From Lycocorax pyrrhopterus obiensis (taxonomy: Eukaryota; Chordata; Aves; Passeriformes; Paradisaeidae): DNA of 64,000 bases. How positions within the stretch are numbered: the stretch's first letter is position 1; every line of letters begins with the position of its first letter. Below the pieces are notes generated by a model. It did not search any database, was not told the DNA's origin, and saw nothing but the letters and a program-made list of their open reading frames with translations. The stretch covers positions 59,720,975-59,784,974 of the forward strand of contig JACSVZ010000007.1 of the NCBI GenBank assembly GCA_014706295.1, written 5' to 3'. Below, one piece after another: positions 49,219 through 61,255 of this stretch. A program made the translations under genes and the position numbers.

Positions 49219-52200
49219 CCTCTTGCACCAGCACATGGCTGGTGGCCCAGGAGGACGTTCAGGGGCTCCCAGCAGCAGCAGCAGCTGCCTGTCAGCGTGA
49301 TGGATCGAGCAAGGCAGCGGCATCGACCGCAGCCAAGTTGGGGCATGTGGCAGAAATTCTCAGAGCAGGGGCCAATGTGAGACTGTCCGAGTGTTTCAGA
49401 AGGTGGCCTTGGAGAAATAACCCCCCGGACCCACCGGGCTGCAGAGCCGTCCAGCGCTTGTTTGTTTAATTGGGATGTATTTCTCTGCTCGCCAAGAGAA
49501 AGTTTAGAGGGTGTTTTCCTTGTACTAGCTGGGAAGATGAGAATTTGGGGAGGATTAAAACAGAGAAAGGAAGTTTTGTGGTTTGGTTTTCTTATGGCTT
49601 TTTTTCCCCCCTAGAATTTATTTTTCTTTGATTTTGGTGAGATAAATCTCCTCTCATCCTCCCCACCCCCAGACAGACGGAGCAGGAGCAAAGGACAGCA
49701 GATATGGAGAAAAGGAACTCATCTTGCGACAGGAGAGACAGGGGCAGGTCAGGCCCAGATTTCTCAGGAAAATAAAAATGATCATTGGTCCTCTAGACCT
49801 GAAAGAAACAATTCTCTTCTCCCCACTGCCATGTCCCTTGCTCAGCAAACCCTCCCCAAAAATGTGACAGCTTGGAGACAGGCCGGTCATCGCCTGATCG
49901 GGATTCAGCAGCATCCCCGCAGCACGTGGGGCGTGGAGGCAGCGAGCAGGGAGGAGGCACTGCACGGCTCTGCCTTACACGTGCCCTCTGCAGCCCCTGC
50001 CCATCCCCTCCATGGCGTGGTCAAGCTGCTGGCACGAGACACGGACCACAGATGGCCCGGAGGATGCCAGCCCCTGCCAGCTGCAGCATTTGGGACTTGG
50101 AAAAGCAAGAGGATGGATGCAGAGATCATCTGAACTGTATGAATGCTCCCCACGGCTCTCAGTCCAACAGCTAAAACCCTGGGTTTCTTCTTCCCTTCCC
50201 AGATCTGACTCAGTGTCTGCTCCTCTTCCTCGCTTCTGCGCTGGGTGGGAAACCAGAGCAAGCAGGAGAGAGGAGAGGAAAGATCGCCTGTGCCAAAAAT
50301 ATTTGCACACTGACAGGGGGACACACACAGACACGCAGCTGCAGGATCTGGGCAGTTTTAGGCCAGGGGACTCCTCGTGGTAGGTCCTGCTGATGGGGCC
50401 AAGCATTTTCTGCTTTGCAGTCTCTTGTGCAGTGGAGGGACTGCCTGGGACACTCTTTATTCACCTTTCTTCTGGTACTGGTGTAAAAGCAGAAATAGAG
50501 CTGTAGCTGATTTCTGTGTGGCAGAAACAGGGACAGCTAGAGCCAGTCACGGCGTCATCTCTCACTGGCATCTGAAAAGGTGTGCCACCCTCTTTGCCCT
50601 CTGGACTATCGGTGGCAAAAGGGACAGAGGGGACCTTGCAGCTCAGCAGGTCTCTATGGGCTGGTGGTGACCCACAGGAGCCCTGCACACCTGCAGCACC
50701 CAGTTTTCCAAGCATCCTCCTTCCTGGGCTAGGGACTGTGGCTTCAAGGTCAGAGAAGGTCAAATGCATCAAGTCCCGTGCAACTGGTTAAGATTTCTCC
50801 CTATCTTGCTCTCTCCCACTCCTGACTCCTGGATTTCTGACACTGCCTCTGTACTCACTTCTGTCTCCGGGATGGACCAGACTCTGTGTTAGGCCCTTCA
50901 TCTCCTTCCCTTTGTGCTCTATCCTGCATCTCTTCTTGCCTCTTCAGCTGTCATCTCTATCTCATCTCTCATGTTCTTCAGCCACAGATATTGCCAGAGT
51001 CCCTGTCCTCCAACTTCCACCCTAGATTTGCTCCAGTCCAGCTCCCAGACAAGTTTTCCATCTGCATCTTCCCCATCACTTTGGAACAGCCAGCTGTGCT
51101 CTTCATTTTCAAGCTTTTCCCCCCTTGACCTTATGACTTGTATCTCTCCTTTTCCCCCCTCCCCAACTTCTCAGTCCCTCCCTGTGCTCCCCAGGACTGT
51201 GCTGTGAGCAGTGCCAGCTCCCTTCTGAGTCTGCCCCTCACCAAGATGCCCACAAAAAGGCATGAATAAGGCTAGTCATGTGCTAAGACCTCATTATTTC
51301 ATTGCCCTCCTCACTCTGTCTGTCACCATCTGAGGGCCCTTGTCTTGAGCTGTGATGGGGCTGCTTTCTGGCACACAAACATCCTTTCATTTGGAGCAGC
51401 CCGTGACGGGGCCTCTTCAGCATGAGGATTGTGTATAAATAGCTCACAATGCACCTCACCCTGTGATCACTGCAGGGACACAATTAATGAACAAGCCCAT
51501 GGTACATAAAGGTGCATTCAGACTGAATATCACAAGCATTTCAAAAAGTGAGTTATTCTGTGTTATCTCAGCACCAAAAACTTGTGGGATTTGCTTTCTC
51601 AGGCTCTTTCTAGCAGCGCTGTCCGTGGCCCTCCAAATATCCATCAGCCTGGTATGAAGCCCTAGGTTGCTATTACAAAGGAAAATTTGGATTCAGCAGT
51701 AATTTTTATGGATGTAGAGCAATGAAAGTTGGTTCAAAGAATCAGATATAGAGAAAAAGATCAAGAGGCATCAACTGTTCCTCTTCCCAGTGATAACCCT
51801 TTTGTTTTCCCTGCCCTGTGGCCTTCTACAAGAGGAGGCAGAAGAGACCCTCTTGCCTAAAACAGCTCCCTAAACCACCACGCACAAGGCTTATCAGAGT
51901 CAGGATCAGTGCAAGCCCAAATTATTGCACATTGAAGAATATTTAACATTTTATTGTAGGGAGAGGGGTCAGCCTCCCATTGCTTGATGAACCCTCAAGT
52001 ACATCCTGCCAGCAGCTGTAGAACTAATTACAGCCCCACGCCTACCCCATGGGACCTCATTCCTTTTCCCAGAAATGGGGGAGAGGTCCCTGCTCATACC
52101 AGTCTTCCCATGTAGGAATTGGGCTTGGTTTGTTTTTATGTTCTACATATAAACAAAGAGCTAAGACCTGAGAGTCTATCTGAAAAAAATAAATTGGAAG

Positions 52201-55200
52201 TAGTCAACGTGCATAAACTTTATTAAAATTTCAGTGAAAGTTTGGTCTGCCTCTTTGTTAGCCTCTTTCCAGTTTTGTTTTTAATGGAATTTCTCCCAGT
52301 TTTAAAATCACATTCTCTAGGCGAAAATGAAGGAGAAGGGAGCCCCACTCACATGGGTTTAAGCGGTGCCTCAGGAGCATGTTACTTATCACGTGCTGGA
52401 GAAATGTGCAAGAGGAAGAAACAGGCTCTGGATAAAAAAGTTTTGAGGCTAGGGGAGGAATTTGTGAACCCTTTCTGTGGGATCTGAAGCACATAGCTTA
52501 GGCAACCAGCAAGTGATGTGGGTAAGGTTCCTTCAGAGGTCCTCACCTTGACAGAGGCGTGGCAGGTTTCCACAGAATGACAATTGCTGTCCTTTCCAGC
52601 CCCAGGGACCTCCCGGGGCCCCTCAAGTGCTGTCTCGTGGAGCTTTGCCATGCCTTAAGCACACATATCTCAGTTCACACACTCTCCACTGCAAAGTTTC
52701 CACCACTCTGCCATGCAAACACCTAAAGAGCAGGCTCCACGCGCAGGGAACTGCTGGACCAACATGACAGATGAGAGAAAATGCAGTGCCCAGATGTGCC
52801 AGTACCCTAATTCCTGTGCTATGGCTCACTGACGCTGCTCCAGGGCCTCAGCTCAAGGGGCTGATCCTGCTGCCCTCACGGGCTAGCAGAGGCACTAATG
52901 GGGATCGCAGGATGGCAAACAAAATACAGCCTCCATCAAAAACTAACAACTGTCCTTCCTGAGAACGAGCCAAGGGCTGCTCCCCTTCTTAGACACCATT
53001 TGTGGGTGGCAATCAGAGGCCATGGGTCCTCCCACTGGGACCAGCGCCAGGCGAGGTGGTGCTCCAGGAAGGACTCTCTCCTGCAGACCAGCGAGTTCAA
53101 CACAGTCATTGCCTCCTCACCACCACCCTCACAGAGCTCACCATGCAGCCTGAAGAGCAAAAGGGGTCCTTAAGGGCAGAGGGGATCTTCTTTGAGCCCT
53201 GGCGTGCATCCATGTCTGATGGAGAGCAGGAACCAGTGATCCCAGCACCCAGGAAGGTCCCAGCATTGTCATTTCCTTCCCTGCTGTGCTCAGTGCAAAG
53301 ATTAGAGCTCCTGGGATTCCAGGAGGGGGTCAGCAAAGTGCTGTTGGATATAACCACTCTTCAGTACCATCTCCCTCAAAAACACGGGCACATTGCCTCA
53401 GCACACAGGGTTTTGTTTGTGTGAGGTGACTGACTGTGAGCCCACCGCACAGCAGGAATTTTTAATGTTATTGTTCTGCCTCAAAAGCGTGAGATTAAAT
53501 TTCTGCACCTCTGTTTCTCTAAATGTCCCTCATGCTCAGAGCGCCTTTTCCCTTATGCATTATGCACCTTTGCAGCCTGCAGGGGCTGTGAGCAGAGCTT
53601 TGCCAAGCCTGTGCTCTAGGAACTGGAAATTGTTTACCATTGGCTATTATGGAATACCATGGTTATTTCACACCCACACCAGCAGCTCAGACAGAAGCTA
53701 TTGATAAAATATTCTTTAGGCACTACAGAGAGCTTTCTTTGATGGCCCAGCTGTGAGAACATTTGCAAATGTTATATATCATATGCCTATTAGACATGAG
53801 TACATTTACTGAATTTTCAAAGAGGTGGCTTAACAAAGTGAATGCCACATGGAGAAATACTGGTGTGGCAAAATTACTGCACCATTTTTTAAGATTTTGA
53901 GCACATCCGGTTTAAAGCACAGGTACTGTTCATCCAGGCATATGAAGGTGATGAAATCCTGTTCACATCACACACTCCAAGAGCCTAAGGCCAGGATGCC
54001 ATTGGATCACCTGGCAGCATCTGACCCTTGCATTTTCTCCTGCTCTCAGTGTGAGCCCAGTCTCCTGAATTTGCTGGGCTTCAAGGCAAAAATAATCAAC
54101 CATTTTCTTCTCTAGTTGTTCCAGTGGCTGATCACACTAACCATGATAAATGTGCAGCTTAATTCTGGCTTGTGTCTGGCTGTTGTCAGCTACAGGTCCT
54201 TGCTCTGCCCTTCCTGTGAGGTACTCAGAGGTTTCTCTCCAGGGAGGTGCCGCAGGGATAATAAGGTCACCTCACCATTTCCTTTCTGTGAGAAAACAGA
54301 GCTCTCTGAGCCTCATGGTTCAAAGCATCCTCCCCAGTCTTTAAGCCACTCCTGTGCCTTCTTTCTCCAGGGACCAATGGCCCAAGCTGACTCTGCAGGG
54401 CAGTGAAAAAGGAACTGTGGTTTTTACCCTACAGCCAGGTCCAGCCCTTCTGTGCTGCATGTCACCATCCCCATGTCCCCGAGCAAGACCACAGCATCTC
54501 CAGGAGGTGATGACTCTTTTGGCATGAGTGACCTCTGCTTCTCTCTGAGTCTGGAATGAGGTGCTCCAGTGCTCACTGTGTGAGCAGGCCTGACTTGACA
54601 AGCAACCCAGGGCACTGTTATTATCTCAACTACTTCTCATCTAGTCCCACATTCCTTTCTCGAGCTAAAAAAGTTGCTTTAAATGTCACAAACCAGATGG
54701 ATTAAGGCATTGGGGTTACAGCTTTAGAATCATGTACAGAAGAGATTCCCATGCCATTTGTTTCTCCCCTCTATCCCCCCTTGCCACTGCCATTCATCAG
54801 CTCTCTTTCCCTCACAGGCTCAGATGTTTCCTGCAAGAAGAGAATAAAAGAGAAGTGAAGGAGGGCTGGATGAGAAATCCTTGGGGTACACATCATCCAC
54901 CTGTGTGGTAGATCTCCTGACACCCAGCTACTGCTGCTACTATAGAACATAAAATTTTAAAAGCAGTAGTTGTCTTAGAGCCCCTAATTCCTTTGGTAGC
55001 AAGATAGGAGGTAGGTGATGGCTGGTCAGTAATGCCTTTGGAATCAGCTCTCCACAATGGGTGTCCTCCTCTCATCCATCTATGGATACTAAAAAAGCTC
55101 CAGCAGAGAATTTCTTCAGCTCTCTGCAGCATTTTGTGAGAGCTCTGTATTTCCCATGAAAATTATTTAAAACAATGTTACAGTTTTGTAAACTTCTTGC

Positions 55201-55223
55201 ACTTGCAGGTTGTTTTGCAGTAT
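49219..55223. other. Gene-free stretch, about 6 kb
   Basis: No gene or recognised transposon. CpG is modestly raised at 49290-49455 and 49880-50060. The plus strand is markedly pyrimidine-rich at about 50800-51200, which explains the stop-free frames there. Overlapping 120-143 codon frames at 49905-50406 lie on both strands and show no domain. Confidence 0.6.
50800..51200. other. Pyrimidine-rich strand segment
   Basis: The plus strand is dominated by C and T over about 400 bases (TTTTCCCCCCTCCCC at about 51150 is one extreme). It is not a simple tandem repeat. Comparable shorter segments lie at about 31650-31885 and 26800-27960. Confidence 0.6.
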
Positions 55224-55440
55224 TGTTATGGTTCTAACTAGAAAAATATTTAGAAATGGGTGCCTTAGAACTTGGCCAATCCCCTCAAGGGGTGGATGGC
55301 CAAAGGACCGATTACCTTATGCCGTTTAATACACTTTTGGGAACTAACATATAAAAGCCTTTGGAAAAATTATGAAATCACTTCCATTTATCCCTGAGCC
55401 TGGACTCTGTGTTGTTTCTCTACCCGTCCACGGTGCAACA
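55224..55440 (+). mobile_element. Probable solo LTR, about 217 bp
   Basis: The segment begins TGTTATGG and ends GTGCAACA, giving terminal TGTT...AACA inverted repeats. Inside are a CCAAT box at 55276-55280 and a TATAAAAG TATA box at 55350-55357, about 75 bases apart, followed by a CTCTGTGTTGTTTCTC stretch typical of R-U5 sequence. This is a plausible compact LTR promoter on the plus strand. I find no convincing target-site duplication (left flank CAGTAT, right flank GTGACA), so the ends may be off or decayed. No internal retroviral sequence adjoins it. Confidence 0.5.
55350..55357 (+). promoter_or_regulatory. TATA box of the LTR-like element
   Basis: TATAAAAG, about 75 bases downstream of CCAAT at 55276-55280, in the expected position for a U3 promoter. 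Confidence 0.5.
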
Positions 55441-58400
55441 GTGACATCCATCCACCGTGGATGTCCATTCCTGCATCCAGCCACCCACGACAGGTGTCCA
55501 CGATGGAGAAGGACACATACACACTGCAGTAGCACAGAAAGACCTGGCACACCCCATAGTCACACTCAGCCCGTGTTCCAGGGGCTGGTGGGCTGATGTG
55601 ACCATGGCCACCTCCTCCTGCACGTCCTCTCCTGCCACGCTCCTCCGTGCTCACAGGCACGCTCTGTTGGGGGTGGAGAGAGAGTGTCCTTTCAGCCCTT
55701 CGGCTTCAAAGTGCAGGGATGTTTTCCTGCAGGGCTGCCACGGGGATTTTTAAACAGGCTTCCCATTCATACAGAGGTCAATTAACTCAGGCACCTTCGG
55801 TGGTATTTCAGAAACCCCCAGATACTGGAGGGCTTTGAAACGCTGCCTGCAATCACAGAGCTGGGCTCTGTGATCACCTGGACCCACACAGCAGCACTGA
55901 ACACCAACCAGCCCCAGGTTTTGACAAACACTCATTTACCTCTACTCTGCATACACCACCACCCCACAAGAAAGAAGGGTTGGTGTAATTAAGGTCGCCT
56001 AATCTGGTGGTTGCTGTATTATCCATGCCCAGAAGCTCCAGGCTGTTTTCTTCTCACAGTCATGGTGAAGAAAGAGCAACACTGTGCATGAGGGCAGTGG
56101 CGTCTGCAGGACACAAGGAGACACTGTAATGTTAAACCTATTTTTTTCCTCACAGCCCAACCCCATTCCTCTGTCCTTGGAAACATCCTTGCTCTGAGTG
56201 CCAAAGAGATAGCATCAAAAAAACAACTGTCGCTCACCTCTCACAGAAAAGAGAAACCTCCCATGCCCTCTGTACAATTTACGCAGGGGTGAGGGGAGAA
56301 GAAACCCAAAACATCACTTGACTTGGCAGGTCTGTTCCTGGGAACCCCGAAGGATGTTTGACCTTCTCCAGACAAGCACGGCAGTCGCCCTGCACTTCCA
56401 GAGAAAGCTTCAGCAGTTCTGGGAAATTCCGGGAGGGATTCAGAGCAGGCACTGAGCTCTCTCAACCAGGAAATAGGAGGACAGTCTGCGAACCAGTTCA
56501 CTCCAGAGAAGCCTGGATGGGGAGAAAAGAAACAAAGCGCTTTTTCCACACTAAAATTAAACCTAGCTATGGGTGTTTCTGCACAGTAACTTTTTTTGGC
56601 ACTGCCCTTGGTCGAGTTTTGTCAGGAAAAGAAGGAAGAACAGCTGAAACATGAACTCTTCCCTCTCTAAGAAGCTGAACAGAGTCCTCAGCACAGAGAA
56701 GAGCTGCATTTCCTCTTGCAGTGCTGAGCCCTTGGAAAATGCTCCCTATGTGGATTTGGTACGAGACATCAGGATGCTGAATGAAAGGGATATTCAGAGC
56801 AATCTCAGATGGGACAAATGATGCTGATGATAAATCCATCCCCTGATGCTGGACAGATATGGGTGTCCACAGCTAAAATAAACAAATGGTCCAGGCAAGC
56901 TGACAGGCTTGCTTGGACGCTGCTTGGGATAAATCGCAGTGCCCTTTGATCCCGTGATGTTTCTGGCGCCTGTGTTGCTGTCTAGCAGCAGGGTATATTT
57001 TTCTACCCCAAGGAGCAAGTGGATGCAGCTGCCTATAGCTGATTTATAGTAGGAAGTGATTAACAGGAAATCAAAGCTTCTCACACAGTAAAAATTGCTT
57101 GTCTTTTCACCTCCACCATCAGTGCAATGATTAGAGCTCTGGGGACTTTGGCTGGGAAGATCAGAAAAGTGTTTTGTGCTTAGCATAAATGACTTTCTGC
57201 CATGACTCACAAAGGATGCTCACAGCAGGCTGCACCTGCCTGTACATCCTGGGCATTGGCAGCATTTGCATTCGGTCCCATTCGGTTTGAAATTCACATT
57301 CCTGTGCTCTCTGCAGCAATGCAGGGCGGGTTCTGGATTTGTATTTGCTCTATTGATCTTGTCATTGTTTAGGATTTGAGTCTCCCACACAACTTGTATC
57401 TCAGAATAGGTTTGAGTGCTGTGGGGGGATTGCCACTGGCCAAAAACCCCATGGGTTATGCCAGGCAAAATGTCATCTTTTATCAAATGTCTGAAGCATG
57501 TAGCAAAATGAGGGCTACATACAAGAATTCTAGACCCTACCAAAGTATGCTTATCACTAAAAATGTCTCCTGATTACCAGACATGTGATTTAGGAGCTGG
57601 TCCCTGCTTGCAGTTTCTGATAACTGCTCCCATCAGTTTCAGAAGCCAGTGAAGCACTTGTTCATTACTGCAAAAAACTTCAGACCTCATGGGACATCCA
57701 GCAAATATCTCTGTGCTTCTAAGAGAAGATTTGGCTCTGGCTGCATCCACTGTGAGTGCAAGGCTGTGTCAAAGGAGGAGGATTTGCCATCAGCATAATC
57801 AGAAACATGGTGAAAGGGAAGGATGGGATTAGGACTTGGCTGCTGGCAAGCATATGTCACTTCAATTAACTGTGCGGAAATTTCTGTGCTCAAGATAGTG
57901 ATAAAAATCAAACGAAGAAGTGTGAAAATGCAGCTCTGGAGCTCTGGCTAGTTAAACATAGAGGTGCACGTACACAAACACACAAATGCATGCTGATCTT
58001 TTTTAGTGTTTAATAGTACAAATAAAGGTCTTAGTCTTACCAAGTGAACGTCAGGGCCAGCACTTGAAATTCATCAGAAAAGCCAGCTATAGCTCCCCAG
58101 CTCCTCCTTACCTCCCCAGATCAAGCTCCCAGGGTGAGTTTTCAGCCAGTGTAACGTCTCCACAGGCAGCTCTTCTCCCTGTTAACCTGTGACCTTGTAC
58201 AGCTCACATCTGCACAGCATCCCCTGTGCACAGCAGCAGGGCAGCAGAGCTACTTCTCTCAAATCTTCCCGGGTTTTCCCTTCTGGTTTAGTTCCCGAGG
58301 CACAGGCTGCACCTTAAGAGGGTGCCTACACCTGAGGGGAAGCTCTGGTTTTGGGTGGAAAACTGCCTTCTAGGTAGAGTGCTGGAGCCTGGACTAGTTT

Positions 58401-58772
58401 GTGTCCACGGAAGACAAGAAACAAGGTTTTGAAGGAGCTGGGAGAAGGCAATGCTGTCTTACCAAGAAGAGAAAGGCAGGGTAGAGAACAAGTGTGTCAC
58501 ACCTGTGTCACACCAGCACATGCACCCCGACAGGAATGGGACCCCACACAGGATCCTCAGGGTAAGGGGTGTTTATAACCACACACCTGGCAAGGCCTGG
58601 ACACCTCTGAGATGTAGGAACTTCTCCAGTGGGTGAAGCTGCACCACTGGTTACATTTTGCAGACCAAGCTTCAGGCAAATTTGAGACAACAGGAGCTAG
58701 AGCAAGATCACAGCAGTGACAGAGCAAGGACAGTACCACCAGTTGCATGGGCAGACTGGAACATGTATTGGA
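55441..58772. other. Gene-free stretch
   Basis: Directly after the LTR-like element, GACATCCA and TGGATGTC (about 55443-55466) form an 8-bp inverted repeat. Otherwise no gene or repeat is recognised. A 138-codon minus frame (56794-57210) has no recognisable domain. Confidence 0.6.
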
Positions 58773-58940
58773 TCTAGAATCATGGAATGGTTTGGGTTGG
58801 AAGAAAGCTTAAAGACCACCTGGTTCAAACCCCCTGCCATGGGAAGGGACACCTTCCACTAGGCCATGTTGCTCTGAGCCCCATCTGGCCTGGCCTGGAA
58901 CATTTCCAGGGACAGGGCATCCACAACTACTCTGGGCTGC
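58773..58940 (-). mobile_element. CR1 LINE 3'-end fragment
   Basis: Plus-strand reading: CTAGAATCATGGAATGGTTT, GGGTTGGAAGAAAGCTTAAA, GACCACCTGGTTCAAACCCC, GCCATGGGAAGGGACACC, CCTGGAACATTTCCAGG and GGGCATCCACAACTACTCTG, the reverse of a CR1 tail. It is one of the best-preserved copies here. Frames at 58787-59008 and 58809-59162 are translations of it. Confidence 0.95.
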
Positions 58941-59153
58941 AAATGATCCATTGCCATTGCTGCAGACCCCAAGAGGCATTCTGTAGATTTTGGGGGGGAA
59001 CCCTATAGTAAAAGCACAGGGAAATGGGGGCGGCTTACTTGATCTTTCTGCAAGGAAGGCAGGATCTGTCCCTACCTGAGGGAAACAGCAGCTGTGGGAA
59101 GCACCAAGAACAACAACATGATCCATCTTTACTCTAAGCATCTCATGGTTTGC

Positions 59154-59266
59154 TGTAATCAAGGCAGTAGGTCACTCTCTCTTTTATATTTTGCAAGCCA
59201 CTTTCTTTGTAGAGGATATCTGGTCTGGGGAAACTTTTTTGTAATCATGGCAATAAGTTACTTTTA
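59154..59266. repeat. Diverged direct repeat, period 86
   Basis: TGTAATCAAGGCAGTAGGTC (from 59154) and TGTAATCATGGCAATAAGTT (from 59240) match at about 20 of 25 positions, with mostly transition differences. An old local duplication. Confidence 0.6.
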
Positions 59267-59879
59267 TTGGCAGCAGTAGGAAAGATTCAAAACTCAGCAA
59301 AACAGGATTATTTCTCCGGCACAATAATAACAGGGATTTGAGAAATCTTGCCCCTGTGCTTTATCTTTCATCAACATGAGACCAGAGGTCTTTCAGCCTG
59401 GGATAATTCCAGAAGTGAAAATTGCAGCAGAAATCCTTTTTCATGTCTTGCAAGAATTGCCCGTGAAAAGGTCTTTCGTCTAGAAAGGCTGCCTGGTCTT
59501 TCTTCCCTGATCTGTGCCCCTCCCGCTGACAACATCGTTTTTCAAAACATACAATGTGTTTATTTGATCTTCCTTTATTTTAACTGGGGGTTTGATTTCT
59601 TTCCTGATTGGGTGGGATGCATTTAATTAAAAAAAAAAGAAAACACAACCTCACCAACATCATTCATCCTCATGATTTTGTAAACAATGCTGTAGTGGTA
59701 GGTAGATACAGGCATCTGGTTTTCCCCTCTCTGTGTCTGCTGAGGCCAAAGAAGCGGGAGGGTAATCATGTCTTTAGGGTAGGAAAAATATATGGATTTG
59801 TTTTATAGACCAACACATATTTCTCCTCTGAAATTTATGGCAACATTGCCAGCATGAGGCTGGGATGGGATGGGAAATG

Positions 59880-60150
59880 AACAATTAGCTGCTCTTCCAG
59901 GAGTCTTCTGTCCTTCTGATCAGCAGATCTGGGTCCCTTTAGCCTCTTCAGCATAGCTTCAAAATTAAAGAGAACAGAACAACTGCAAATCATAGCCCTG
60001 AGACTCCATCCAGTTCTCACAGACACAGGCAAGTGTGTGTATTTACTGAGCTCCAATTCAAGTGTTCTGCTTGTATTTTATAGCTCTTTTCCACGCCTGC
60101 CCTGAAGCAGACAGGCAGACAGTGCTTGTTAGCTTAGCCTAGGAAGACCT
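59880..60150. repeat. Unidentified duplicated segment, copy 1
   Basis: It matches 61000-61255 in the same orientation at roughly 70% by eye. Best-preserved blocks: CTTCCAGGAGTCTTCTG, CTGATCAGCAGATCTGGG, GACTCCATCCAGTTCTC and GTATTTACTGAG. Immediately upstream (about 59838-59880) a GCAACATTGCCAGCATGAGG block has a second match at about 60298. On the minus strand both copies keep an open frame with similar peptides around KR..(E/G)PRS.DQ. I do not recognise the family. It may be a local segmental duplication or an old unlisted repeat. Confidence 0.6.
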
Positions 60151-60391
60151 CTCTAAAACCTTCTGAAGACACAAGAGGTAGGATGTCATCTGAGATTGAG
60201 TGAATCTGAATTTTGGTGTCTAAAATCGTGTTATTACATCTTAAATATTAAAATAACTGGATTTTTTTAATAGGCTGACCCATATTAAAATATAAGGTAA
60301 CATTGCCAAGTGAGGCAAGGATGCGGACAGCAAATCAGCAGTCAGGATCTCCAAGTGGTGGAAGAGCATTGAGACAGACACCAAGAATTGT

Positions 60392-60472
60392 GTCCCTGTC
60401 CGTGGCAAGGAGGTTGGAACTGGAGAGTCTTTAAGGTCTCTTCCAACCCAAACCGTTCTATGATTCCGTAAT
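60392..60472 (+). mobile_element. CR1 LINE tail
   Basis: Plus-strand tail: TGTCCCTGTCCGTGGCAAGG, AGGTTGGAACTGGAGAG, CTTTAAGGTCTCTTCC, AACCCAAACCGTTCTATG and ATTCCGTAATC. It lies between the two copies of the duplicated segment and is not repeated, so it inserted after the duplication or was never part of the unit. Confidence 0.92.
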
Positions 60473-60999
60473 CAAAACCAGTTGAAGAGAGGACACCTAA
60501 GAGCAACTGGAGGCTGTTAAGCCAAAAAGACTTTGTCTACTCCTCTGAGAGGTTTTAACTCACATTGAAAAACAAAACTTCCAACATTTGGAAGATCGTG
60601 AGACCTTGTATTCCAGCCATAAATTCTTCTGCTGTACCTAAGAGACACGACTCTTGAAGAGGTTAAGTTCTTGGTAAGTAAAATTCTTAGCAAGCAATCT
60701 TTTCCCACTGAGTTGGCCTCTTCAAGTTTCTATTTGTGCTGCTAATGAGGTTCCCACAGTCTCCAGGAAGCTGGTCTGAGTTCTAATTAAACAAGACTTG
60801 AGGAACTCTTCTGCCAAAGTAAGCGTTGGATCTGCCCACCCCATTGACAGAGGAGTCCTGCAGGCTGGATACACGGAGCCTGGAAATGTAAATCACATAT
60901 TGACACGGGGAGTTAAACTCTCCAGTGAGGGTGCTCTCTACAGCTGCAGCATTTATTAAACCTTTGCCATCATCCAAAAACAACACTCACAACTTGAAT

Positions 61000-61255
61000 A
61001 GTCCCCAAGGCTAGACAGTCTTCCAGGATTCTTCTGGCCATGTTCTGATCAGGAGATCTGGGTTCCTCTGACCTCTTGAACATGGTCCCAGGCCGTAAGA
61101 AACAGGACCTTGGACAATATGGCTCTGGGACTCCATCCAGTCCTTCACATAAAATGTGCAGGAATATACATTTACTGGTCATGGAGATGCAGATTCCAGA
61201 AACAACCGTGGCACAGACATCAGGACTGCAAGTGCCAGCTTAACCGGAGCAACAT
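61000..61255. repeat. Unidentified duplicated segment, copy 2
   Basis: Second copy of the segment at 59880-60150, offset about 1.12 kb. Matching blocks: CTTCCAGGATTCTTCTG, CTGATCAGGAGATCTGGG, GACTCCATCCAGTCCTTC and CATTTACTGG. The match weakens after about 61190. The minus-strand frame 60970-61182 covers it, with a GT-donor-like GTGAGT at its end. Function unknown. Confidence 0.6.
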
